Source of the DNA: Megalobrama amblycephala
Lineage: Eukaryota > Chordata > Actinopteri > Cypriniformes > Xenocyprididae
Assembly (NCBI RefSeq): GCF_018812025.1
Contig: NC_063045.1
Location: 55,080,457-55,144,456 of the forward strand
DNA: 64,000 nucleotides
Reading direction: 5' to 3'
Part shown: one piece after another, positions 1-11,246 of the stretch
How the letters are laid out: every line of letters starts with the position of its first letter
How positions within the stretch are numbered: the first letter of the stretch is position 1
Notes under the pieces: model-generated
What the model saw: only the letters and a program-made list of their open reading frames with translations
Told to the model about the DNA's origin: nothing
Database searches by the model: none
Translations under genes and position numbers: made by a program

Positions 1-592
1 TTTTTTGCGCTGAACCGCCCAGGGAGCGCAAGTTCATTCACTAGTTTAGCGACGTGCTTCTGTGGAGGGAAAAGCGCGCTTTGCGCGGGTGCAAAATAGG
101 AATGACACATGCGTCGGTGTACAAAGTCAATTGCGCTGGGTGCAAGATAGGGCCCTTGATTTTAATAATGTATTACTAAATGTTGAAATTAACATTAAGA
201 TTAATAAACGCTGTATATACATGCATCAGGGAGCCGCTTTCAAAATGCAGGGTATTGAAATCACGCTTGAATGCACGCTTGTGTTTACTTTTGATTTTTG
301 TGATCGCATGTACTCATAGGGATCGGCGGCGATCGTTATCCAGCTGAATTAAATGGTTTTTATTTCTATAAAAAACAAAACGACAGTAGACGCATTATGT
401 AAATGTAGCGGTGGCATATTCTATCCTAATTTAACCCTTACACTCTGCCATGGCAATATCACTCACTAGACAGCTTTTCACCTCGTTGAGAAATTTTCGT
501 CACACCCCTATATTTAGCCTATAACACGCTCTCACACGTTTATTTTATTTATTTATTTTTTAGCATTTTTGTGAGGAGTTGGTTTCATCAAC
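1..592. other. Intergenic DNA, nothing assignable
   Basis: I see no gene here. The first 60 bases are GC-richer and repeat-like, and the rest is AT-rich. An 85-codon open frame at 62-319 has no recognisable domain and is probably chance. Confidence 0.4.
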
Positions 593-776
593 CAGATGCA
601 TTTAGACCTGTTCAGTTTTGACTGGAATGCATCCCAGACCACCTCCTGAAGTGGTTTGAGCGATCGAATCTGTCTCGAATGCATTTCGGAGGGCATTTAC
701 ACCTGGTCTTTTCATGATCAGATAGCTATCTGATCAGAGAAAACGCATGAAGTGACCAGGTGTAAACAGGCCTACT
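593..776. repeat. Degenerate fold-back MITE
   Basis: The ends carry imperfect inverted copies (near 600 and 765) built around a CCTGTT core. Inside, a second inverted pair (about 695-713 and 750-768) flanks a perfect 22-bp palindrome at 715-736. No coding capacity and no clear target duplication. The structure is what a non-autonomous DNA transposon looks like; the superfamily is not resolved. Confidence 0.5.
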
Positions 777-2340
777 GATGTTACTGATAAGCATCACAGG
801 TTCTCTGTAAATGTGTACAAGGCCCCACTGTGGTCTTTGTATTGTGTTATCATGTCCACTAATGCACCTACAGCAGGCATGACTTTATATGAATGTATGT
901 GACTGTGGCACAAACTGGGCACTTTCAAACAGTACACAGAGACTCAGTGGATATTGGCTGCAGTAATTTTGTAATACAGAAAAATAATGCAGTACATGGC
1001 TTAGAGGTGCACTATGTAAACTTTTATGTTTCACTGAACATCAACATTCTTGTACTTTATACTGACAGCTGTAAAGGCCCATTCATACAAAGAACTATAA
1101 CTATAAAGATATAGTTATAAAAATCATTCTAAATATAAAAGATCAGCAATGTCCACACCACAGATATAACGATACAGAGAAACGATATGGATGGGATCAC
1201 TTTCAGAATATTTTTTTTCCAGCAGATGAACGATAAAACACTGACAACCAATCAGCCTCTATTCTAATTTAAGGGCTCACGCATTTAAAATGGCAGATGA
1301 CTTTGCGGAGAATTTAATCACAGAGGACCAGAAAAAGCCACCACTTTTTGACAAGTCAACCCCTTTTTTCAAGGATACTTTAAAGTAAATGGATATATGG
1401 AAAACAATCGGTCATACCCTCTGAATAAATGGTGAGAAGTATTAACGATGAGATCATTATGCCAGACTAGCAACCACTGTAACATAAAATTAGCTCAGGT
1501 AAGTTATCCAGCACTAGTTTCGACAACATTGTCTTTCTTCCTTTGAAGTTGCAGTGAAAAAGACTAGGCGTTGATTTATGCCATTATATTGACTTCTGCT
1601 AAATTCACTGTTAGATTAGATCGATTACACTAGCTATTCACTTCAAAAACAGAGCATGCTGAGGACATCTGCTGGTTAAAGCCATGTAAATGCAACAAGA
1701 ACAGCAAAAACATGTTGTACACACATTGAAACTGCAGAATGTTATCGTTCGTTGGTGTGGACGCAAATATAGTTATCGTTCTTAGTGTAAACAGGCCTTA
1801 ACTGTTGATATCATGTAAAAGCAGAATTTTCTGATTTCATATCTCATTTTTGTCTTATGCATAGCAATGTAGTTTGGAGCAGGAGAAATAAAACATTTCA
1901 CTGTCAAGGTTAGTACTGTTGACAAAAAGGGATGATAGAAAATGATGATTGGGCCAGTTTGAGCACTTTACTGCACCAATGTTCTTCTGTAAAATGTCTT
2001 GAAACTCACTGGACCCCTTTGATTTGAAACAGCCCTAGATTATAAGGACGACACACCAAGCCAACAGTCAGCCGTCACTTGAGCATCTCAGTTTTTGCAT
2101 ACTGTTCTGCAGTGTTGGTATAGTTGGACCACCATCAGTGGCTTTTTGGAGTTGAATCAGCATTGTAGCAGTCAGTGAGAGAGATCTATCTAGTTGGCTT
2201 TTCAGTATAGGGATTCAGTGCACAAGAAGAAAAATGAAAGTGATGAAAGCAAACAAATGACAACGTCAAGAAGGCACACACAGAAGACTCTTTAAATCAT
2301 CTTATCTGTGCATCCAAATACACAAATATTGTCATATGAA
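777..2340. repeat. Duplicated block normally found 3' of a plus-strand TAAR
   Basis: The stretches 777-1074 and 1799-2340 match 57350-57975, downstream of TAAR E, and partly 61015-61165, downstream of TAAR F. The order and orientation are the same. A 724-bp element (1075-1798) interrupts the match here. Because this block follows TAAR genes elsewhere, it suggests a further TAAR copy once lay to the left, beyond or near the window edge. Confidence 0.7.
1075..1798. mobile_element. PIF/Harbinger-like MITE, 724 bp
   Basis: Terminal inverted repeats begin AGGCC and continue into the motif AACTATAACTATA on the left and its counterpart GATAACTATA on the right. TAA lies on both sides (1072-1074 and 1799-1801), fitting the TWA target site of PIF/Harbinger elements. 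The paralogous block near 57640 is uninterrupted at the same point, which supports a real insertion. No transposase remains. Confidence 0.72.
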
Positions 2341-2680
2341 TTGAAATATCGATATTTTCAATGAAGAAAGTGAAGACCAAGGGATCAACATGACTACATG
2401 TTAAGCAGACGCTGCTTTGTTTACAATTTGTACTGTATATCCCCTGTATTTGCTCCTGCTTCCCTTATTGAATGCTGAATACAGACTACTGCCACTTGCT
2501 GATATAGAAAATAATTTCCTCTCACACAGACACAGAGCATACATGCTAGCTGGCCACTGGCTGTGCTCTGTGCAGTGTGCTCAAGTGCAGCTTTTTGGCC
2601 AAGATGCAGAAGACGCAAGGCAAAACAGCATTTGGATTTGTGGCGACTAGTTCTTTAATGTCGGCTTGGTGTGTCACAGC
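2045..2680. mobile_element. Non-autonomous DNA transposon (MITE)
   Basis: The ends form an inverted repeat containing GACACACCAAGCC (left near 2050, reverse complement near 2662-2677). The internal sequence overlaps the TAAR 3'-flank block, so the element was probably present before that block duplicated; the copy near 57.9 kb is cut off by another insertion. The 77-codon frame inside has no recognisable domain. Confidence 0.5.
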
Positions 2681-3477
2681 CTATATTCCTTACACAGGGT
2701 ATCCACAGGCTGTAGTGGACAAACATGCACACACATAAACACTGCTTCAGAGCTAAAACAGGCAGTTAGGCAGGCCTAACGCACCTTTCTTGTTGGTGCA
2801 ATATTAAATAATTCATCATTAAATAATGCTTCAGCTGAACTTTGTGTGGTACTAATTAAGAATAATTATCTTATTGGTGATTTATATTCATGCTGATTCT
2901 GATTGCAAAGTTTCAAAAATTTCGTAACTTTTAATCTCATTAAAACAAACTCACTGACCTCTGAGAACAATGCAACATCAGTGTATTGTGTGTGTTTGTT
3001 TGCCAATGTTTGCTTCACACCCTTAATGGACAGATCACTGGAGGATTGTCACTGCAGCAGAACTCTGAATACAGGTGTTAACAGGACCCTCAGGATTACT
3101 TCTGAAATACATAATAAACACACAAGTGGATGTCCCTAGATGATTAGTTTCTGTCTGAAGTTAGTAATTGAATTGGTCAAATGAACAAAGATGCAAAGTC
3201 ACTGTCTGAATAACAGGTCAGCGGTTCATCAACACACAAGAGACACTAATAAAATATGGCATTTATTTTAAAGAAAGATAGCACAAACAGTTTTCCAGCT
3301 AAATATTTTGCAAAAAGGACTGACTTCATACATTCACTAAAAATCACTACCACACAATCTGATTAAAATTAATTTAAAAAATAAGTTGAATAAAGTTTGT
3401 TTTGAGATTAGCTCTCATTGTCAGGGTATGTCTTTCTCTTATTCTATATAGTCTTTTAGCTTGTAGTTTTCCCCTTG
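2681..3477. repeat. Intergenic DNA with a duplicated segment
   Basis: About 2970-3130 is similar to 11085-11200, another sign that TAAR-flanking DNA duplicated along the array. Nothing else is assignable. Confidence 0.5.
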
Positions 3478-3480
3478 TTA

Positions 3481-4106
3481 AGGCCTGTTCACACCGGGAC
3501 GAATATCGCGCGCGATTTTCGCCGACGTTTAACGCCTCGTGACTAAACAACGGGCGCCAATGTGAGTGTGCACACCGACGCGAAAAACGCGAGGCGTAAA
3601 AGCGTCATTTTTTTAAAAAACGCCTCGGGTTCGTTTTTTTGGTTTGACGCGCCGCGTTAAAAACTGACCGACCAATGAGATTGGCGCTTTTGTTCACGTG
3701 CCTGGAGCTGCTGAAGTTACAGTAAAACACGACTTGGTGGCGCTCAAGCACAAAACGGTCTTGCCGAGCACACAAGACGACGAAGAGAAAGTAAGTAGAC
3801 GAGGAAGACCCCTACAAACTATCCCTGCATCTCAAACAGCTCCCTAGCTTCCTAGGTCGTGTATCAGTATACCATGTAAATGAATGTGGCCGACTCCCTG
3901 ATCAGTGCCCTGACTAGTGAACTAGAGAGCTGATTGAGACGCACACTATGGGTGCTCTGCCACAGATGTGTATTATTTCTGTATTTTTACTTTTTTTTTT
4001 TACATTCAAGAAATATAGTTGAGAATGTCTGTTTCATAAATATGTTTATTTACACTACCGTTCACTTGCACTACTGTCATTGTGACTTATTTGCACTACC
4101 GTTTCT

Positions 4107-4151
<45 letters not shown>

Positions 4152-4324
4152 GTAGGCATATGCCATTTTATATATGCATTTTTTTATCTTCTTTAACTTT
4201 ATTAATATCATATGTTTATTTGCACTACCATTAAGCACAAGCGCCACATACTGCCAGGGAGTGAATTTGCACTTTCACTCGGCGCATCGCCGGTGAAAAT
4301 CGCTTGGGTGTGCGCTTCGGGCCT
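3481..4324. mobile_element. PIF/Harbinger-like non-autonomous element
   Basis: The left end AGGCCTGTTCACACCGGGAC is mirrored on the right by a CG-rich end running into GGGCCT. TTA flanks both sides (3478-3480 and 4325-4327), the usual TWA target duplication. The ends are unusually rich in CpG against the AT-rich background. An (AT)n tract sits inside at about 4110-4149. No transposase is left. Confidence 0.75.
4110..4149. repeat. (AT)n microsatellite
   Basis: About twenty AT dinucleotides in a row, inside the Harbinger-like element. Confidence 0.95.
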
Positions 4325-4327
4325 TTA

Positions 4328-4922
4328 GTCTGTTTCTAGCTGTGTCTAGTCTCGTCAGCCCTTGTGTATATAACAGTAGCAAACCGTGACTCTTAAACCT
4401 TGGCCCTCTCACCCCCTTCCCTCGTCAAGAAAAAAGTAAACTTAGCCTAAAATCAGCCTAGCTTACTGTGTCCTCTTCTGTAGTTCTGCATAAGTTAATT
4501 TTAACAAGAAAAGAAACAAGCAAACACCACAGTGAGTATGAGAGTTATCTCCAAAATGTAATAAGATGCAAATTCTCCTTACAAATAATTGCATAAGCAC
4601 ACAATCATTGTGTTCACTTCTGGCAACTGGGTGGGTTGTTCGACACACAAAACCAACAAAAATGTTATGTAAGACGCATCATGACAGTGCTCAGACCAAA
4701 GCAAATTAGCATCAGTCACTTCCGCATCACAGACAGTGAACAGCGATTATGGCATTCTGGAATCCATCACCACAAACAAGCAATGTTAATGAATAATAGC
4801 AATGATAATAAGTAATATTATTAGATTGGCACAGCAGCCTTTGTATGTATATAACAGACTGTAATAAACTTTTGGTTTATTTTGGAAAAATGCAACTATT
4901 ATTCATAAATACAACAAATGTG
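4328..4922. other. Intergenic DNA, nothing assignable
   Basis: AT-rich; the short open frame at 4463-4648 has no recognisable features. Confidence 0.4.
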
Positions 4923-5676
4923 CACTGTAAAACCGAGCAGTGAAATTAATTAAATTAAATGAGTTTGTTTCACTCAAATAATAATGAAAGTTCATTATAC
5001 TTAATAGAAAAAAGTTGCAAGAACTCAAAATTTCATTGTAGTAAGCTGAACTTAATATGATTGAGCTGCATCAGATTTCTAATTCCCAGCATGCTTTGCA
5101 TCAGACCATATAAATAACTGTTGAAATTATGTGTTATTTTGTGTGTTTTTGCACAAGATTAACATATGGAGATATAAGTTAATGTTTAATGTTGTGTTAT
5201 GTTGAGATTCAGGGGGGTTCTGTTATGTTAGTTTTGTAGGCTTACCACTGTGGTGAAGAGTAGAGCCTGTGGTTAGGTTGAGGATGAGCTGCAAAACATT
5301 TAAGACCACATAAGTTGTTTGATTACATATATGCAAGTATGTAATGACAGTCTCTCTGATAGTTATAATAGCATGCGTTATTTGCTATGTAACATTTAAC
5401 CAAGATCTGAATGTGATGTTTATGTAAATTAACTGTATGTAATTAACATTATGATGGGTTGGGCAAGGGATGCTGGTGAAGGGATTTTTAGTGAGAGACA
5501 CCTGTGCACCACACTGGCCTTGATCCGCTTCCATGGCTCTCAGCCCCGCCCCACTTGTCACAAAAATTTTAAGTTCTACCAACTTTTAAAAAAATGAGTT
5601 AGTATACTTAAATGTTTTGAGGTAATAAGTTTCCTCAAATGTTTTGAGTATTCTGAACTTATTGGGTTTTACAGTG
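4923..5676. mobile_element. MITE with CACTGTAAAACC termini
   Basis: Begins CACTGTAAAACC and ends GGTTTTACAGTG, perfect 12-bp inverted termini, with further imperfect pairing inward (a poly-purine segment containing TGAACTTA and relatives). No coding potential. Superfamily not resolved. Confidence 0.72.
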
Positions 5677-6389
5677 TGCATAATGGTCACTGAGTTGATA
5701 AATGTACAGATTGATCAGTAATTCTGTAAAATGACTGTTTTCTCAAATAAATAGCTTAACATATAAAACACTGGCAGTGGCAGCCAGAATACGTACTGGT
5801 ACTTTTGGCAACCCTAGTCTGGAGTTCTAAAAAATGTTTGAAATTTGGATTTTGTTAGACAAATAGACTTTTTAATCAAGCCAAGCCACAGTGTTATATT
5901 TTATGCGCTTTTGAAACTGCCAGAGAAACAGCGCTCTCTGTAATGGGAACAATGCTATGTTGGATACAGACGCGTTATGGAAGAGTCAAGTTATTTAAGA
6001 TAGAACAGAAAGCTTAAAGGTTCTACAAGACCCGCCTTGGCCCTTTAGAATAAAAGTATACAGTTGTAATTGCTGTGCAACAACAAACACTCTGTGTAAA
6101 GACACCCAAATGATGCATCTGATGCGCTTCTGTGCAACCTTTGCAGTGTACATTTGGCATAACATAATCAATCAGATGTAATCAAAACCATATGTCCTGT
6201 AATGTGTATTTATGCATGAACCATAATGACCCTTTTGGTCGTGACTCATATGGTCCAGACTCATATATGATACAAATGACTGACACTCTATACACACTGT
6301 AAAAACAAGACTATCAACATGTTTGAAAGTGAAAAAATCATCTCAGCCAAATAAACAATAAGGCCTTCAAAAAGAACTAAGTCATGTTT
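5677..6389. other. Intergenic DNA, nothing assignable
   Basis: No gene, RNA or clear repeat boundary was seen. Confidence 0.4.
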
Positions 6390-6397
6390 GTACTGGT

Positions 6398-7312
6398 TAG
6401 GGATGGGACGATTACCGGTTTCATGATAAAACACAATAAAATGTACTGGCGGTTAGTATTATTATTTAAAATGTAATTAACATTAAAACCATGTTTGATT
6501 ATTGCGATTATGAAAACTTGTGGTAAATCCTGTCCAGGCAGCATCAGTCTGATGCAGCCGCAGCACGCAACATTGTTTTTTTTGTGTGTGTGAGAAGATA
6601 AGCACTCGGGAAATTCATCCCCCAAAAATCCTTCCCACCATGGCTGCAGCTTCTCGGTGACATCCGATATTGTACGTACTATTCTGTGTTATTGTTAAGC
6701 CCCGCTAAAGGCATAAAAAACATTGTAAAGCACCATAAAGTTTTTGTGCACTATATTCCAAGACTTCTGAAGTCATTCGATAGCTTAATGTGAGGTACAA
6801 ATTAATATTTAAGTCTTTAAGGTTAATGGAAACTCATCTCTCCTCAGTCATTCTCCATTCAGCATTTAAACAGCACGTAGCGTTCGGTTACAACAGTAAC
6901 ACGATGAAACTCACTCCAAGATCAATATTCCCATTATTATACTTTATTTGTAAATAAAGGTATACGGTTTTGCATAAAAAGATTTTATCTTGCTGCAGCT
7001 TATTTCTGTTTCTAAATCATGTCATTTTTCTACCAGGTGTCTGTTATTTTTTAGGCCATAGATAATGAAGATAGCCTTCTCTTCTCATGGTGTGCTGTGT
7101 TATAATGCGTTGCCTTTTGACAACGGTCATATAATTGAATGTTTATGCTTAAAAAAAGTGCATAGAGCTGCTCATTTTATTTGTTGTTTGTTGATTTTCA
7201 AATATAAAACTTGTTGAAATGTTTTCAGTGTGCGTATCAGTTAATATTGATAATCGTGATAATTTTGGTCACTATAATCATAATATGAAATTTTCATACT
7301 GTCCCATCTCTA
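6398..7312. mobile_element. hAT-type non-autonomous element, 915 bp
   Basis: Inverted termini TAGGGATGGGAC and GTCCCATCTCTA. The flanks are GTACTGGT (6390-6397) and GTACTAGT (7313-7320), an 8-bp duplication matching at 7 of 8 positions, the length typical of hAT insertions. The interior is AT-rich with no transposase. Confidence 0.78.
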
Positions 7313-7417
7313 GTACTAGTGTATTTATGTCATAAATTAATGTAATTACTTCTACTCACATTCTTTTTTTTCTTATTAATGATCTAATGGCAGATTTGGT
7401 ATTCAGACCAGACCACA

Positions 7418-7828
7418 GCTAAGTCCATGTTAGAAATGTCATTGTGGTCAAAGATATTATTGTAATCCCTGTTAAAGACAATATATAGTATGGAATAAAG
7501 CAGAGCAGATAAACTGTCACAATGATTCCTAATGTCAGAGCAGCTTTGCTCTCAGATTTCCTCAGAAGAATAAGTGATTCTCCACATAAAACTCATTATA
7601 AAGAAGCACTCTCCAAAACACACTATTCTGTCTGAAAAGTCTAAATAGCTGCTGCTGCTGCTGCTAATTACAACCCTAATTACAGCTAATTACTTCACTA
7701 TTATAAGCTAAAGAACAAAACCAACAGAGACAGATGCTCATCATAGTTTTAGTGGTGGTGATTTTCTGTGGGTACAGTAAAGAGTGACACACAGCCACAT
7801 AACGATTAACAGAAAACAAAACTAAATT
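7418..7828 (-). pseudogene. TAAR remnant, two scrambled fragments
   Basis: Two pieces on the minus strand match the receptors in this window. About 7418-7566 corresponds to the end of intracellular loop 3 through TM6 and into the loop before TM7 (an RKSESKAALTLGI-like run is readable). About 7708-7828 corresponds to the end of TM3, the DRY region (Asn replaces Asp) and TM4. Between them lies 140 bp of intergenic-type sequence that also occurs near 48.5 kb. The TM4-to-loop-3 segment is missing and no long open frame survives. This is a dead, rearranged copy. Confidence 0.8.
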
Positions 7829-7829
7829 A

Positions 7830-8550
7830 AATCTTGTGATTTACAGATACTTTATGTATAACAACCTACATAGGCAATTGTCTTTTAACTGTCATGGAAC
7901 CTTAAAAGAAACTGATTTGGAACACTCTCTATAGGCCGCCACTCCACACAAACATACAAAGAGCAGAGAAAAGTGAACTCACAATTGATTTCAATAAAAT
8001 CTGACTTTAGCATGATAACATACTGTACAAGTTAATAGTAAGATACATTAATAAGAATAAAAATAGACATGATACAAATGAAACATTTTGTATTGATATT
8101 TTTCAGTACTGAATTAAATAAGTTTATTATCAACATTATTAACACCTCATGAATCTGTTGCAATGAACTTTGCGATTCCTTTCTCTATGAAGGATGTATG
8201 TGATATTTAGAATTAGAATTTTGTCAATGGAGAGACAATGATGCCTTGGTTTTGCACAAGTATTTGTCTCCATCTTCTGGCTGAATTGGGATATGAAAAT
8301 TTTAATTCCCTTTTGCATTTAAACAGTATGGTTTAACACTAGGCCTGTCTATGGTCATACAGCTGATTACAAGAACAGAATAACTGTAAATGCTCTGCAA
8401 CTGTAAATGCACATTAGTAAAACTGTTGCTTCAGGGGACAGTATGTGCACGTTCAGTTTACAAATGCATAAAAGTACTATACATTAGTCTATGCTTTGTC
8501 AAATAGACAAAAAACAAAACAAAACAAAAAACATCTTCCTCCTCTACAAA
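7830..8550. repeat. TAAR 3'-flank block shared with gene D
   Basis: Segments near 7590-7650, 7838-7878 and 8310-8400 recur near 48500-48540, 48692-48728 and 49050-49150, in the same order relative to genes A and D. The two genes were therefore duplicated together with at least 0.9 kb of 3' flank. Confidence 0.75.
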
Positions 8551-8552
8551 AA

Positions 8553-9566
8553 TCATGAATAATATATAAATATATCTAAGAAAGAGGATGATGGCTTCAA
8601 TATTTTAAGAGTTAAGATGTGTTTAACTGATATTTTAAACCAAGGGTAAAATAAAGCATAGACAACAGGATTCAGGCTTGAGTTAGCATATATAGTCCAT
8701 AATAGAAATGTCATTGTAGCATAAGAGATTATTGTACTACTTGTTAAAGACAAGATATAGTATGGAATATAGCATAGCAGATAAGCTGTCACAATGATTC
8801 CTAATGTCAGAGCAGCTTTGCTTTCAGATTTCCTCCTCACTGAACCTTCCATTACACATTTACCACCCTTCATCAGAGAGTTTATAACTTTCACTTGCTG
8901 ATGTGCAACATAAAATATCCTCAAATATAAAGTTATGATCACAGTCAATGGAAACAAGAAAGAAAAGAACAGGTCAACAACTATCCATGAAAAACCTATT
9001 ATTAAATAGCACTTTCCATAGCATGAGTCTGTTCTTTGTGAGCTTTCAAAATATCTGCCATTAATCACATAGGCAAGACTGTAGGCAAAGGAGAAAAACC
9101 AGCAGAGACAGATGATTATTAAGGTTCTAGTTGTGGTTATTTTATGTGGGTACAGTAAAGGGTGACACACAGCCACATAACGATCAATAGCAATTAAAAC
9201 TAAATTACAAATAGCTGTTGAGAGGACCAGACCCATGATTATCAAAAACAGGTCACACAAAGTGTCTCCAAAGTACCAACATGTCTCAATTAACTTAATG
9301 GCATCCGCAGGCATCACAATAAGTCCAACAAGCAGGTCGGCCACAGCAAGAGAGAGACTGATCAGGTTTGTTGGAGTGTGAAGCTTCTTGAAGTGAGAGA
9401 TGGAGATGATCACCAGCAGGTTCAGAAACACAGTCCATGCTGACAGCAATGAAAAAAACACATACATGATATTGTATTCATGTCTGGAGCGTTTTCCCTT
9501 GATACATGATGAGTTGATGGCAGGAAAGCAGTATTGAGTCTCATGTTTCTCTGTCTCATAGGCCAT
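8553..9566 (-). CDS. Trace amine-associated receptor (TAAR), gene A
   Basis: Intact 337-residue class A GPCR in one exon. Visible landmarks: N-glycosylation site NSS at 18-20, Asn1.50 at 49, LAVADLL with Asp2.50 at 77, Cys3.25 at 104, DRY at 128-130, CYGKC in extracellular loop 2, Pro5.50 at 206, Pro6.50 at 268 and a TAAR-like TM7 (NSSLNPVVY, then FYPWF). Position 3.32, normally the amine-binding Asp, is Met111, while Asp198 occupies 5.42; family knowledge links this swap to teleost TAARs that bind amines through TM5. Tyr replaces Trp at 6.48 (CYIP, 265-268). The start is supported by a TATA box about 55 bp upstream and by the shared MAYET start of all copies. Closest relative in the window is gene D, including flanks. 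It should act in olfactory neuron membranes; the ligand cannot be read from sequence. Confidence 0.95.
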   Translation of the reverse strand: MAYETEKHETQYCFPAINSSCIKGKRSRHEYNIMYVFFSLLSAWTVFLNLLVIISISHFKKLHTPTNLISLSLAVADLLVGLIVMPADAIKLIETCWYFGDTLCDLFLIIMGLVLSTAICNLVLIAIDRYVAVCHPLLYPHKITTTRTLIIICLCWFFSFAYSLAYVINGRYFESSQRTDSCYGKCYLIIGFSWIVVDLFFSFLFPLTVIITLYLRIFYVAHQQVKVINSLMKGGKCVMEGSVRRKSESKAALTLGIIVTAYLLCYIPYYILSLTSSTIISYATMTFLLWTIYANSSLNPVVYALFYPWFKISVKHILTLKILKPSSSFLDIFIYYS

Positions 9567-9705
9567 GAGTGAGTCTCCTCCTGTTAGGAGTTTGTTCTGC
9601 TCTCCTTACTGTCCTTTCATTTATACAGTGTCTGGATCAGACTGAACAACCCAACTACCTCCCACTCTAACGCTGTCTAGTAACAATTATTTTCTTCCAA
9701 TAGTA
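9567..9705 (-). promoter_or_regulatory. Core promoter and 5' leader of TAAR gene A
   Basis: On the minus strand TATAAAT lies at 9619-9625. The leader carries the inverted repeat CTCCT-AAC-AGGAG (9578-9590), 12 bp before the ATG. The upstream GAGTGGGCGG box is present but altered here (GAGTGGGAGG), with AATAATT beyond it. Confidence 0.75.
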
Positions 9706-10074
9706 AAATGACTTTGCATATGGTACAAAATAAAATAAAAAAATGAATAACAAAAACTGTGATGCAGATTGTTGATGTGAGCCCCTAGAGATGGTCCTGT
9801 CCACATCAATAGATATATACCAATAGACTGCAGCTGATAGCCCCTGACTCTGTGCCCAGTTTATGCCGGTCACTAACATACAGTACATTCATATGAAGTC
9901 ACAGCTGATGAAGGTGCATCAGTTGACATGATCACAAAACAAAGACTACAGTGGGGCTTTGTGATGCTTGTCACTAATATTAATGACATATGAAAGCACA
10001 ATAACCTCTCCCAATAGTTTAAATCATCTGTACATCTACACTGTTTATATGTACAGTATCTCTTCCATTCATAG

Positions 10075-10285
10075 GCATAGATAAGATAATTCAGAGTAGA
10101 GTTAACATAAATAGTCCATGTTAGAAATGTCATTATGGCAGAAGTAATAACTGTTGTCCCTGTTACAGACAACATAGTGTGGAATAGAGCAAAACCTTCA
10201 TCCTTCACCAAACTGTTTATAACTTTCACTTGCTGATGTGCAATATAAAATATCTTTGAATATATATTATGATCCAGGTATAAGG
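10075..10285 (-). pseudogene. TAAR fragment (loop 3 to TM7), internally deleted
   Basis: The minus strand reads a TAAR stretch from the end of TM5 (HQQVKVINSLVK) straight into the loop before TM7 and part of TM7. About 40 residues are missing: the rest of loop 3 and TM6. It then runs into unrelated sequence where the C-terminal tail should be. The Asn-Pro of TM7 is changed (TLNYLIYA). There is no N-terminal half. A 118-codon open frame (9873-10229) covers it, but its second half is flank sequence. It is a remnant directly upstream of gene A in the same orientation. Confidence 0.8.
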
Positions 10286-11020
10286 ATTATTAAATAGAGG
10301 ACATTTTTAAATGATTATCAGGTCATCACATACATCTCTTCTAAAACAATGACACTGCTAACATGGATTTTGTATGTTAACTCAGGTCTGAAACCTCTTA
10401 TCTATGATTTATTCGAGTCTTCGAAACTTTTGTTTCTAATCAGTGGTTCGGATCGCATGTCAAACTGCTGAAATCACATGACTTTGGCGCTCGAAACAAA
10501 GATTTGAAGCAGTGTTTTGAAATCGGCCATCACTAGATAATCTTGAATTTCATCAAAAAATATCTTAGTTTGTGTTCCAAAGATGAACGAAGGTCTTACG
10601 GGTGTAAAACAACATGAGGGTGAGTAATAAATAACATATTTTTAATATTTGAGTGAACTAACACTTCAAATTGTCACCCCGTCCAATCATCCAGACTGCA
10701 CTCTGGGGCTACAAGCTGTTTGGGAATGAAGTCCTGTAAGTTCTGGGAGGTAAATTATATGAAAAGACATTGACGGAAGACTTTGGCTAAGGCATTTCAG
10801 AATGTCCAAAACAACATTTCAAGTGTTGTGCAACAAGATTGACTTTTTTGATGCACATCAAGGAACTTATTCGCTTTCATCATAGTGTGTCTTATTGGAT
10901 ACAAAAACTATTCATCTTTATGCACATTTTCAGAATTTATGCGCATCTTGGCATTTCCATCCAGCATTTTTTATGCTATATGCTAAAATTCACATAAAAA
11001 TAGGTGGATGGAAACATGGA
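10286..11020. other. Intergenic DNA with a dispersed-repeat scrap
   Basis: About 10400-10560 resembles 23680-23790 and 31080-31150, all containing variants of CGAAGCTTTTGA, so this is probably a common dispersed repeat. No gene seen. Confidence 0.4.
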
Positions 11021-11246
11021 TAATGATAAGCATCACAACGTCTCTGTAAATGTGTGCAAGGCCCGTGAGTTGGGAGTGCAAGGTCAGTGAATTGTGTAAG
11101 TTTGTTTGCTTCACACACTTAATGAACAGATCACTGGAGGATTGTCACTGCAGCAGAACTTTATATACAGAACAGTTGTTAACAGGACCTTAAGGATTAT
11201 TTACCCATGTAAAATACCAAATAAATACCAGGTGCGCACAGACAAA

